A DNA stretch of 11,297 nt from Larix sibirica (GCA_004151065.3 NWUY0304936644.1:1-11297), one strand, 5' to 3'. Counted from the stretch's first letter, positions 1 to 8,240 are shown. Made by a program: numbers and translations. The notes: generated from the sequence alone by a model not told the origin.

Positions 1-426
1 AGTATCGATATTTTCATTCAGTTTTGGTAGGAGGAATAAGAAGGGCCTGCGTGCCCGCTCAGTTTGAATAAACCAGGACCTACGCATCCTATAGGGAGTC
101 TTAGTGTCTGTGATGATGTTGATTGGACCTTTATGGTCTGTTGAATATTAATTAAAAATGCCGCTTCGGCTGTTTGTGATCTAGCGAACCCAGAAATCTG
201 GTAATTTCATGTGTTTGTTCCCTGTGGCATTTCAACAGAGTTTTCAGGTGTTCTGCGGCTGGAGGAAGGTTGCATCACATTCCCATAGGAATATGATTCC
301 TCATTCCCGATGGAGGTTTTATGCAGCCCCGAAATCCCTCTGGGGCTTCACCTACAGCCCCTGAACACTCTCTCCCTTTTGGCGGCCGCTCTTTTCTAAA
401 CCCTTTTTTTCCCCGACTCAAGTCAC
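1..426 (+). other. Probable 5' UTR / leader of LINE A
   Basis: No convincing protein is seen before 321, although the stretch carries several short ATGs. A C/T-rich tract lies just before ORF1 (about 385-415). An ATG at 321 opens a second frame whose first 30 or so residues end in SFLNPFFPRL, which has the feel of a plant LINE ORF1 N-terminus. Frame 1, which holds the rest of ORF1, has a TAA at 397-399, so the two segments join only if one base was gained or lost in the homopolymer-rich stretch 401-414. The left boundary of the element is not visible, and part of this stretch could be host DNA. Confidence 0.55.
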
Positions 427-1671
427 ATGGCACTCGAGGAGGAGGAACCTTTAGACTATTCGGAAGACCCGTGGCAGAACGTCTCTATTTTCACCTCTCC
501 GACTTCAGGTGCGACCATTTGTCTTGCTGTAGGCAACTTACTGTCGAAATCCTTGCCAGCTGGATTTCATCACTTTTTTACTGGGACAATGGATTCTAGG
601 GTTAGTGAGGCTCCTAATTTCTCTCCACAAACCCTCGATGCTTACTCGTCACAGCCACCGCTAGCAGAATGTTTGTTGGAATCGGCTCTCAGGGACAGCT
701 CTCTACCTCTCTCCCCTCTCCCTTTCGAACTGGGCCTTAGTTTATCATCTGTTGATGCCTCTATTCTCCACTTAGAACCCTCCGCTCCGGATCTGAACCC
801 TCCTCCGCCTTTAGAACAGGCCTGGCTATCCGACATGGAATTACAAGAAGCGGACTGGCTTAGAACCCTACCTGACCTAACTAACCAACAGTCTAGAGCT
901 TCTCCAGAATGCAAGGAACCTGACACTTCTAAGGGTTTCATTGCTTCCCTCTTACATTCAAAGGATTTTCATGGCACCTCTCCTGAGTCTGGCTCGAAAA
1001 ACAACAGTGGAGACTATCGGAGGGGCTCTCGGGATGGATGCCTCGATGGGAGAAAGAACCCTCTCAGAAAGTGGAAAAATAAATGCCTAGCTCCAAGTGG
1101 CAGACCTTTAAATCTTGTCTGTGGTGTTAACGTATCCATAGAGGAAGCTGGGCCTATGGCGGAACAGACTCTAGTTGGGAAGATCCGAGGACGCAACCCC
1201 AGTCTAGATGAAATGGATTCCTGGGTTCGGCAAGAATGGACGAGCCTCCTCCATTACGAGCCAGAAATTAGTGCACTCTCCAAAGGCTAGTTCGACTTCA
1301 TGTTCAAAGGCGCGAAAGATGCGGAAAAGATCCTGAAAAAACACTGAAGTTATGGGACCATTCCCACCATGCTTAAAAAATGGACTCCACTCTTTGATGC
1401 CGACAGTGAGAAACTAGATACCCTTCCGGTATGGGTTCGCCTGCCGGGTCTACCCTGGGAATTCTGGAACCCGAACTCCCTGCGAGACCTTGGAAATGTT
1501 TTGGGAGTTTGCATGGAGGCAGACCTCTCCTTTCAGCAGACCAGGAGATGCTTGGTGGCACGAATTCTCGTCTCCTTAAACATCAGGACTGACCTCCGGG
1601 AGCATTTAAATCTCATTTGGGGCTCCACTATCAGAAAATAGATCTTGGATTATGAAGGGATTCCCTTTAGA

Positions 1672-1713
1672 TGCCATTGTTGCCATGAAACGGGACATAT
1701 GGCACGAAACTGC
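1672..1713 (+). other. CCHC zinc knuckle in LINE A ORF1
   Basis: The frame-1 peptide CHCCHETGHMARNC fits CX2CX4HX4C exactly: Cys codons at 1672, 1681 and 1711 and His at 1696. In plant LINE ORF1 proteins such a knuckle follows the DUF4283 region directly and binds nucleic acid. All metal ligands are intact although stops sit on both sides (1639 and 1741). Confidence 0.9.
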
Positions 1714-2353
1714 CAGCTGGGGTTACCACAGGAACACTCTTGAAAAAGGTGGTCTTCTCAGGAAAAAGCGGCTCAGGAAAACAAAAGGGTTTCTACAGGA
1801 CTATCTGAAGAAGGACACAATATTGCTCCAGCATGCCTGAGTCATCCACCGCCTGCTACAGAACTGCCTCACTCTCCTCCAGCGCCTGCACTGGATCACC
1901 CCCAACATTGAGACCCGACTCCTATCACAGGTACTCATCCAGTCATTTCCTTGAATGAACATTTGAATTCTCTGCATCTTGTTGATTCAAACATTCCCAC
2001 TTTAACTGTCCCCTCGCCTTCTCCTACCCTCTCCCCATTAAAGGCTCCATCCTCCCCCACTCCCATGCACCCGACGGCTTTGGCTCCCTCGACACACTCT
2101 CTCCCCTCACAGTCCTTTTCTCCGGATTCCACCTCAAACTCCTCCACAATTCGTTTTCATCTCAGGTCAAGAGACATCCCGACCATGCCTGAACGATCCT
2201 CTCTTCTCCCAGGCTTAGGGCCAAACCCCTCTCTACCTACAAAGGGTAAGGGAAGGGGTAGACCGTCACACCTCTCCTTTGCTCAGCAAAAGGCACTTCG
2301 TGATCAAGCAAACAGAAAACAGAAAACTATCTTTGGGGCACTTAGAGCAGCAA

Positions 2354-2379
2354 AAGCCCCTGAAGGGGTTTCTCAATGA
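2354..2379 (+). promoter_or_regulatory. ORF1/ORF2 ATGA stop-start junction with a hairpin just upstream
   Basis: The ORF1 stop TGA (2377-2379) overlaps the ORF2 start ATG (2376-2378), and the two frames differ by one base. Immediately upstream, 2354-2360 (AAAGCCC region) can pair with 2365-2371 as a 7-bp stem, four C-G pairs plus one G-T and two A-T, closed by a TGAA loop and ending 4 nt before the ATG. Overlapping stop-start codons are known to drive termination-reinitiation in some non-LTR elements, for example the insect element SART1. That this hairpin takes part is inference. Confidence 0.5.
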
Positions 2380-3070
2380 AACTCCTCTCCTTCAATTGCA
2401 GGGGTCTGGAAAGTACCCAGAAAAAACTTGCCCTCAAGAGGATGCTCATGGTTCATAAACTAGATGTTATCCTCCTTCAAGAAACTTTTGGGTCAGAACA
2501 TGAAGTTTCTTTACATCTCTCCACAATCTCATCATCCTTCTCCTTCCTAGCTCAGAGTGCCAGAGGCCTCTCTAGCGGGCTGGCAATTGGTTGGAACCAG
2601 TCCACGGTCAAGATCCTAAACTCATGGGGAGCATCTTTTGGCATGGGTATCCAGGTACACTGGGCTGAAGCAACTCTCTCTCTAAACATCATTAATATCT
2701 ATGGCCCTTACTCTAACAGAATTGATTTATGGGAGACAATTCAAACCTCCCCCCTGGTGAGAATTGAAAACACAGTGATTGGAGGGGATTTCAATTTCAC
2801 CTTGGGTTCACATGAAATCTAGGGTCCGAGTGCTAGAGTTGACCCTATGGAAAAAAATTTCATTAATCTTCTTCAGAACATCCAGATGGTGGACCTTGAT
2901 CCCATCAAATTTAAGCCTACCTGGACAAATAGAAGACTTGGGGAGGATCATATAGCTAAGAGACTTGATAGATTTCTCCTGGCCAAAATCTTCTGGAGCG
3001 AGACCTCGTGTTCAAACAATGGGTGGATTCAGGCGGCAACTCTGATCATCTTCCTATATGCCTGGAAATT
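2376..3070 (+). other. LINE A endonuclease domain (APE-type, endonuclease/exonuclease/phosphatase fold)
   Basis: The hallmark residues are all present: SFNCRGL (Asn codon 2394), LLQETF (Glu 2481), NIYGPY (Tyr 2700), GGDFNF (Asp 2787, Asn 2793) and SDHLP (Ser 3041, Asp 3044, His 3047). The last motif lies in frame 2, after a one-base loss near 2986-2989. A TAG at 2820 sits where plant elements nearly always read Glu-Ile-Trp-Gly, so it probably replaced a Trp codon. This domain cuts the target strand that primes reverse transcription. Confidence 0.9.
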
Positions 3071-3304
3071 CTCAAAAACCCTCACAAGCCACCAAGCCCT
3101 TTCAAGTTTTGCGCAGCCTGGCTTAAAGAAGCAGACGTTCTCAGGCTCATTCACACAAACTGGATCCCCTTTGTGGCAGATGAGGGACATCATGCAGCCA
3201 CACATTTTTCTTAGAACCTATCCCGTATAAAAGGTCTCCTAAAAGTTTGGGCAAATGAAAAAAAGATTGCGGATGATCAGGCTATTCTCCAGATTGAGGC
3301 TGAG

Positions 3305-4561
3305 TTGGCTGAAATACAAAACAACGAAGGAGGGGGTTTTCACAATCCGGCTGATAAGGAAAAACTGCTCTCTCTTGAGTCCAGTAGAACCAAGATTATG
3401 AAAGAGCGAGAAGAAGTCTGGAGACTTAAGAGCAGAGCAATTTGGATGGCTAGCGGGGACGATAATACAAAATTCTTTCAAGCTTATGCAAAGGGAAGGA
3501 AACAACACAAAATGATTTGGGAACTACAGAATAACAGGAATGAAAGGGTCTCTACTTTTGAAGATTTGGCTGAGACTAGTAAATCTTTCTTTGAATCCCT
3601 CTTCAAAGTTGATCAACAGGCCTCCATTGTTGAAGTTATTCAGATCTCTCTTTACTTCCCCGCAAGAATCTTAGACGAAGACAATTCTGATCTCATGGAA
3701 GAAGTCTCGGAAGAGGAACTTAAATCCATCTTGTATAGTTTCCAAAAGGACAAAATCCCGAGACCAGATGGTTGGACCATTGAATTCTTTCTGGTTGCTT
3801 TTGATACCATTGGGCCTGATCTCCTTCATCTGGTTGAAGAATCTCGGGTTAATGGTCACACTCACCCTCCTCACAACTCGAATTTCCTTGCCCCAATTCC
3901 CAAGAAAGAAAATTCGATTTGTCTGGAGGACTTTAGGCCTATCTCTCTCTGCAACATTACCTACAAAGTGGTCGCAAAAGTAATTTCTCAAAGATTCAAG
4001 AAGGTTCTTTCGAAAATCATATCATCTGAGCAGTTTGGTTTTCTAGAGAATAGACAAATCCATGAAGCTATAGGAGTTGCACAGGAAGGCATGCACAACA
4101 TAAAAGTCAAGAAGTCAAAAGGGTCAATCCTCAAAATTGATCTCTCAAAAGATTTTGACAGAGTAAGCTGGCTCTATCTAAGGCTTCCGCTCACCTATTT
4201 AGGCTTCAACTACCCCTTCATCAAATGGATTTTTTCCTGCATAACCACTCCATCTTTTTCAGTCCTAATAAATGGATCTGCTACCCCATTCTTCCACTCG
4301 GAAAGAGGCCTTCGTCAAGGTTGCCTGCTCTCACCTCTCCTCTTCCTTTTGGTGGCTGAAGGGCTGAGTAGAGCTATCCTAGATGCTAAAAGCAAAGGTT
4401 TATTAACCGGGATCAAGATAGCTGAAAACCTCAATATTACCCACCTTCTGTTTGTGGATGATATCCTTATCTTCTGCAACGACTCTTTTAGGGAAGTAGA
4501 GACGCTTTCAGGAATCCTGCAACTGTTCTGCAAAGCCACAGGTATGAAGCTCAATGATTAG
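3305..4561 (+). other. LINE A reverse transcriptase domain, longest intact piece of ORF2
   Basis: This 418-codon open stretch carries the core polymerase motifs in order: PIPKKEN and DFRPISLCN (about 3895-3955), the first catalytic Asp in KIDLSKDFDRVSW (Asp codon 4139), GLRQGCLLSPLLF (about 4310-4350) and the active-site FVDD (4451-4462), a variant of the usual YADD. Upstream is the alpha-helical linker between endonuclease and RT. The ATG at 3305 is only the first Met after the stop at 3212, not a real start. The stretch ends at a TAG (4559) just after the ATGMKLND segment. KDFD stands where plant L1 elements usually have KAYD or KAFD. Confidence 0.92.
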
Positions 4562-5762
4562 AAATCTACCATCACCACTTTCAACCTGGAAGTAGATGCC
4601 ATCAGAAGTCTCTTGGTTTTTTTCCCTTTTGCGGTCACTCCCTTGGATGAAGGCCTTAAATACCTAGGTTTCAGATTGAAACCAAACAACTACAAAAAGG
4701 AAGATTGTTTTTGGTTAATTGCAAAACTGCAAAGCAGAATCAATGTCTGGAGCAATCGTTGGCTTTCGAGAGCAGGAAGACTAATTTTAGTAAAATTTGT
4801 TATGGAAGCCATCCCTGTCTATTGGATGGCCCTTGCTTGGATCCCTAAATCCAACCTAGAAAGAACCAAAAACATCTTCTCATGTTTCCTGTGGACCGGG
4901 AAAAAAGATCAAAAGGTTACCCCATGGGTAAAATGGGACCATCTAGCCCGTCCAAAATCTCTGGGAGGCTGGGGGATAAAAAACATCACCCTTTTTGCAA
5001 AATCTCTAGCAGCAAAAGCTGGTTGGAGGCTCATATCAACAAAAAGTCTTTGGACGAAGGTTGTCACTCATAAATACATCGCTCCTCTCTCCATTTGGGA
5101 TTGGATCAGAAATTCATCCTTTATTGCTCAATCCTCGGGGACTATCATTTGGAAAGCCATCTGCAATGCTTTTCCTCTCATCCACAACGGTCTCTCTTGG
5201 AAAGTGGGGAATGGTTCTAGGTGCGAATTGGAGCAGATCCCTGGCCTGGAAGCCAGCTACAACACCTTCTCCCTCCCCAACTCATTCAACATCTCAACGA
5301 AAACAGTTTTTTTCACTTGAACCAGATTGCTGATCCAGTTTCCACAAATTTACGGCATCAGGGGTGGAAGGAATTAGAGACCTGGATCTTCCCAACCAAT
5401 GGCTTGTGGACTGGAACAAATACATTAATGCCCTACATGTCTCCCACATTTGTCTCATGGATTCTCAGGATGAGCTCATTTGGGAACTTGTTGCGCATGG
5501 TAGCTACACTCCCAAAACATGTTATCAACGCCTTTGTTCACAAGCCTTTCCAATGGCTCCTAAATGGTGGCAAATTGGGTTATGGAAATTAAAATGTCTC
5601 CTGATGGTGAAAATTTTCATGTGGTGTGTTCTAGAAAACAGAATCCCGACCTGGGATAGAATGAAGAATCGTCACTTGGAAGGCCCTGGATGGTTATGCA
5701 AAAACAATGAGGAAATCCCCAACCACCTTTTCCTGTCTTGCTCCTTCTCGTTACAAGTTTGA
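4562..5762 (+). other. LINE A RT-distal region and degraded zf-RVT zinc finger
   Basis: Frame 2 resumes with GLKYLGFRLKPNNYK (from about 4643) and continues through GRLILVKFVMEAIPVYW and FLWTGKK, all typical of the segment after the RT core in plant L1 elements. A one-base loss near 5218 moves the reading to frame 1 (VRIGADPWPGS), and another near 5368 moves it to frame 0 (IRDLDLPNQW). The zinc-finger segment is about 5668-5760. It keeps one Cys in GWLCKNNEE, then NHLFLSC, but the expected first Cys of the CxxC pair is missing. Two frame-0 stops, TGA 5760 and TAA 5772, close it. Confidence 0.85.
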
Positions 5763-6047
5763 TCCCATTCATAAAATTTTATAAATCTCAGATTTAATTG
5801 GCATGGCCGCTCCCTTGAGGACGCGTGGAATTCTTGGTCCTCTTCAAATCAATTCATACACATCAAATCTCTTCCTCTCATCCACATTTGGGGAATTTGG
5901 CTTGCCTGAAATTCTGCCATCTTCCAAGAAAAAGTCTCTTCTCCTGATGTAGTTGCAAAACATGGCCTTGATATTCTATCTTTCTTCCCTCAAACAAAAT
6001 ATTCTCCAGCAATCCGAGTTATCACCGAAGAACAGATTGACTCTTCC

Positions 6048-6440
6048 TTCCCCTGGGCCTTTTTTGATGGTGCATCTCAAAACCATTCTTGTGGGGGTGG
6101 AGCTACTCTCTTTCTCTCTCAAAACCATCATTTTCAGATTCAAATGGGTTTAGGGGAAGGCACAAATAACTATGTTGAGCTTTTGGCTTTAAAACTCCTG
6201 CTCTGTTTTTCCCTGGAGAATAACTACAGAAAGCTTCAAATTTTTGGTGACTCTCTCATCGTTATAAATTGGGTGAAAAAAGTCCAAAGTTGCAGGAATA
6301 TTTCCCTTATCTCTTTGTTTGAAGAAGTTAGCAGGCTCACGGCTCATTTTGACTCCATCACCTGTCAGCATGTGTACAGGGAAAGAAACACTGCTGTCGA
6401 TCGTTTGTCAAAACAAGGGCTGACTATGGAGTTCGGGACA
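6048..6440 (+). other. LINE A RNase H domain
   Basis: This is a C-terminal RNase H of the kind carried by many plant L1 elements, which degrades RNA in RNA-DNA hybrids. All four acidic catalytic residues are readable in frame 0: Asp 6066 (FFDGAS), Glu 6177 (YVELLAL), Asp 6249 (FGDSLIV) and Asp 6399 (NTAVDRLSK). GGGATLF lies between the first two. The domain has no stop or frameshift, and the ORF ends 43 codons later at 6525-6527. Confidence 0.9.
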
Positions 6441-6527
6441 TGGAAATTCGTGGAGTCTAGGGGTGCTGATGTCTATGAATTTTTCCATAGAACCTTTATA
6501 GAAAACCAACTCCTTCAAAATGGATGA

Positions 6528-6823
6528 CTGAACATACTCTTTTTTCGGTTTTTCAACAGCCAAGGATCCATCAGAACCGTTTTTTTTATCACTCTTTCGG
6601 GACTCTACGTTTAATTTTTATGTAATTAAGTGGATTTGTTAGCTCTTCGATTCAACAATGGATCAGAACTATTTTTTGTTACTCACTCATTAGCAGAGAA
6701 GGTTTGTATCCCCGCACAGTGCGCTCCCATCAACACTGTCATGAAAGCTTTATGCTTGCATACCTCTGTAATTTTGACCTTTTCTTGAAAATAAAATATA
6801 AGCTTTTTTCCTTCGGAAAAAAA
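6528..6823 (+). other. 3' UTR and A7 tail of LINE A with poly(A) signal
   Basis: No protein is seen. A canonical AATAAA lies at 6790-6795, 22 nt before the terminal A run (6817-6823). That spacing fits a plant near-upstream polyadenylation element. The stretch holds an imperfect direct repeat: GGATCCATCAGAACC near 6564-6578 and GGATCAGAACT near 6659-6670, both preceded by CAACA and followed by a T-run and ACTC. Confidence 0.75.
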
Positions 6824-6925
6824 CTTTTGGGATGACCAACTTCCAAAATATTATTGTCAAGCATAGTACAAACACAAATTTTCTTCCCAAGCAACTTTGA
6901 GGGTGCTTTCCTCCCCTTAAACATA

Positions 6926-7009
6926 TCATGTTGTGTAAAGTGTTATGTAAAAGCAAGAGGTTTTTCATATACCTATTACGCTGTGTAAAGTGATATCTAA
7001 GATCATGTT
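6926..7009 (+). repeat. Old tandem repeat of about 77 bp, interrupted by retroposon B
   Basis: TCATGTTGTGTAAAGTG begins at 6926. TCATGTT recurs at 7003 and continues after the insertion as GTGTAAAATG at 8565, followed in both units by GAGG(T/TC)TTTTCATAT-like sequence (about 6957-6970 and 8587-8602). With B removed, the two units lie head to tail about 77 bp apart. A further half-match, CTGTGTAAAGTG, sits at 6981-6992. Confidence 0.55.
6992..7009 (+). repeat. Left TSD of retroposon B
   Basis: GATATCTAAGATCATGTT matches 8547-8564 (GATATGTAAGATCATGTT) at 17 of 18 positions. The right copy starts directly after the A10 tail. This is the expected footprint of target-primed insertion. Confidence 0.85.
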
Positions 7010-7059
7010 CCCCGGCTGCGGGTGTCAATTATGTGCCGATCATGGAAGGCTCTGCCACG

Positions 7060-7101
7060 CACCCACCTGGCAGGATGGTTCACCCATCTGGCAGTGGACC
7101 T
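7060..7101 (+). repeat. Two 21-bp imperfect direct repeats near the 5' end of retroposon B
   Basis: CACCCACCTGGCAG at 7060 and CACCCATCTGGCAG at 7081 differ at one of 14 positions and lie exactly 21 bp apart. The remaining seven bases of each unit diverge. Short repeats in a leader are common in LINEs, and their role here is unknown. Confidence 0.5.
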
Positions 7102-7490
7102 CAGCGGGCTCCCTTCCTCGAGCTTTGCACTTAAGATCACGTCCTTTCCCTAGCCAGATGGATCTCACGCATGCGACTCCGTTAAACTGGATGACGCGAT
7201 GGTGGTTGGCATTAAATCCGGTTCGGCTGTCTTCGTCCTTGCTTCATTACTACAACATCTTGTGCATTCTGCTCTCCCGTGTGAGGCCTCGGTGCTCCCT
7301 CCACAAAGCCTTTGAAATGACACCTCCTCATTCCATCACCTTCATCTGTGTTGGCATTCCCTATTATCCTCTGCATACTCTTGGGGTTGTAAGTTCTATT
7401 CTGTCTTCCCCCTCCTGCGCGCTCGCTGATTACGCCATGACTCGTCCGTGCGTCACCTCTAAGCGTGGCGCTTGTCATGGCGTCGGTCGT

Positions 7491-8240
7491 ATGACTACCT
7501 CCCCGGAGAAGGATAAGAAATCCAGCAACGGCTACGACGATAGGATCACCGCTCCTGTTCGAAGGTTGGTGGACGACTGGGAAGCTAATTGGGTCTTTGA
7601 AATTCTCACCTCTGGTAGCCATGGTAGCCAAATAAACTATTACTGGCTTATGAAGAATATGTTGGGTACCATGGTCGAAGAAATGCTTGCGAATTGGACC
7701 ATGGCCAAGCTTTCCATCATGGATACCAGGACGCACATGGTCCTTCTAAATGAAATTCTCACAACACTAGAATCCAACGTGACTGGAGGCAAGTTTTCCC
7801 TCTTTTGCAAAGCCACTCCTCACTGTGACTCTGGTCTTAATATGCCTGGTATCAATTCGGAGGGCCTGGACGGTAAAGGAAGCGCTCAGCTTGCAGGCAT
7901 CGCTATGGAAATAGAAGTCCATGCTTCGGGCTCAACTCTGCATGATTCGCCTGGCGTAGTCGCTGCGGAAGTCCCAACTCCTATCTTGGGATCCACCTCT
8001 GGGTCGGTGTCTCCTGCGGCTGTCGTGCTACAGGGGGGCCCTCCCCCTGGAGCCTCCTTCCCGATTCCTTCAACAATTGATACGCTGCACTGCAAAAGGG
8101 TCAAAAAAGCCGACGGCGAAGTTGCTACTCCTCGCAAGATTGAAACTCTCCTGGTACAGAGCTGGGATGAAGATTTCTTTGGCAGCTGCCCCATTCTAGA
8201 AGACAAGCCCAACCCCCCGAATGCAGACACAAGCACCTAA
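7491..8240 (+). CDS. Unrecognised 249-residue protein of retroposon B
   Basis: I do not recognise this protein. The frame is open from the first base of the insertion (7010) to the TAA at 8238, so longer starts at ATG 7158 or 7437 are possible. An ATG at 6990 would also be in frame but lies in the flanking DNA. I prefer 7491 because the translation upstream is rich in Cys, His, Ser and Arg and reads like untranslated sequence. Downstream it looks like protein: a charged N-terminus (SPEKDKKSSNGYDDR), a Trp- and Met-rich, probably helical part at residues 28-94, a Gly/Ser/Pro/Ala-rich low-complexity stretch at 145-195, a basic KRVKK cluster at 202-206 that could be a nuclear signal, and an acidic SWDEDFF near the C-terminus. 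No signal peptide, zinc knuckle, RRM or RT motif is visible. It is unbroken while both neighbouring LINEs are full of stops. It could be a retrogene, an ORF1-like protein, or a chance frame. Confidence 0.5.
   Translation: MTTSPEKDKKSSNGYDDRITAPVRRLVDDWEANWVFEILTSGSHGSQINYYWLMKNMLGTMVEEMLANWTMAKLSIMDTRTHMVLLNEILTTLESNVTGGKFSLFCKATPHCDSGLNMPGINSEGLDGKGSAQLAGIAMEIEVHASGSTLHDSPGVVAAEVPTPILGSTSGSVSPAAVVLQGGPPPGASFPIPSTIDTLHCKRVKKADGEVATPRKIETLLVQSWDEDFFGSCPILEDKPNPPNADTST

Larger units (their letters stand above)
427..2379 (+). pseudogene. LINE A ORF1 (Gag-like RNA-binding protein, DUF4283 plus CCHC knuckle), broken by five in-frame stops
   Basis: ORF1 proteins of plant L1 elements bind the element RNA to form the ribonucleoprotein used in retrotransposition. 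One reading frame runs through all 651 codons without a visible internal frameshift. In-frame stops lie at 1288 (TAG), 1345 (TGA), 1639 (TAG), 1741 (TGA) and 1909 (TGA). The N-terminal third is Ser/Pro-rich and unremarkable. From about 1150 to 1640 the frame matches DUF4283 proteins: LVGKIRGRNPSLDEMDSWV, then PLFDADSEKL and PVWVRLPGLPWEFW. A CX2CX4HX4C zinc knuckle follows at 1672-1713. The C-terminal third is Pro/Ser/Thr-rich and ends in a basic segment. The start is uncertain: ATG 427 keeps one frame, but ATG 321 in another frame may be the original start. The gene overlaps ORF2 by ATGA. It cannot make a full-length protein as it stands. Confidence 0.88.
2376..6527 (+). pseudogene. LINE A ORF2 (endonuclease - reverse transcriptase - zinc finger - RNase H polyprotein), disrupted
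   Basis: ORF2 nicks genomic DNA and copies the element RNA at the nick. Read through its lesions it would be about 1,384 residues, a usual length for a plant L1 ORF2 with RNase H. Frame 0 runs 2376-2987, frame 2 about 2990-5217, frame 1 about 5219-5368 and frame 0 again to the TGA at 6525. Each of the three shifts fits loss of a single base. In-frame stops lie at 2820, 3212, 4559, 5760, 5772 and 5907. Domains in order are an APE-type endonuclease (residues ~1-230), a linker, RT (~450-720), an RT-distal region, a degraded zf-RVT motif (~1105-1130) and RNase H (~1228-1350). The catalytic residues of all three enzymes are still readable, so the copy died by scattered point lesions and not by loss of a domain. 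The ATG at 2376 is chosen because the endonuclease begins right there (KLLSFNCRGL). Confidence 0.93.
1..6823 (+). mobile_element. LINE A: near full-length, inactivated plant L1-type retrotransposon, 5' end outside window
   Basis: The order is 5' UTR, ORF1 (DUF4283-like plus zinc knuckle), ORF2 (endonuclease, reverse transcriptase, zinc finger, RNase H), 3' UTR and a short A7 tail at 6817-6823. This is the standard architecture of plant L1 elements, which move by target-primed reverse transcription. No LTRs or integrase are visible. The right end is defined by the tail after CTTCGG. No copy of the flanking sequence after 6823 is found near the window start, so the true 5' end and the left TSD probably lie outside. 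Both ORFs are broken by stops and single-base deletions, so this copy is not autonomous. Confidence 0.93.
6824..7009 (+). other. Host spacer between LINE A and retroposon B
   Basis: This AT-rich DNA has no gene. The right half, from 6926, is one unit of a degenerate tandem repeat whose second unit is split by retroposon B. Confidence 0.6.

Noticed and set aside
20-38. Possible left TSD of LINE A (AGTTTTGGTAGG against ACTTTTGGGATG after the A7 tail)
   Set aside because: Only about 12 of 17 positions match and the match is mostly T and G runs. The two real TSDs in this window match at 16/17 and 17/18.
642-941. Minus-strand open frame across the LINE A ORF1 N-terminus
   Set aside because: It is antisense to a clear LINE reading frame and consists of low-complexity Ser/Gly-rich sequence only.
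6990-7009. ATG at 6990 as the start of the B protein
   Set aside because: It lies left of the insertion boundary in flanking DNA and the TSD, so it was not part of the retroposed RNA. It is in frame only by chance.
7030-7095. RNA polymerase III box-like words (GGTTCACCC near 7078) suggesting a SINE
   Set aside because: The B-box consensus is not met, there is no tRNA-like head, and the unit is far longer than a SINE and carries a poly(A)-signal-like motif and a long open frame.
7212-7736. 174-codon open frame on the minus strand inside retroposon B
   Set aside because: It lies opposite the long plus-strand frame in GC-rich sequence. The poly(A) tail shows that the retroposed RNA was plus-strand. 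The predicted peptide is Arg/Gly/His-rich without motifs.
7886-8236. 116-codon minus-strand frame opposite the end of the B coding region
   Set aside because: It is a shadow of the plus-strand frame, with no recognisable domain or own transcript signals.
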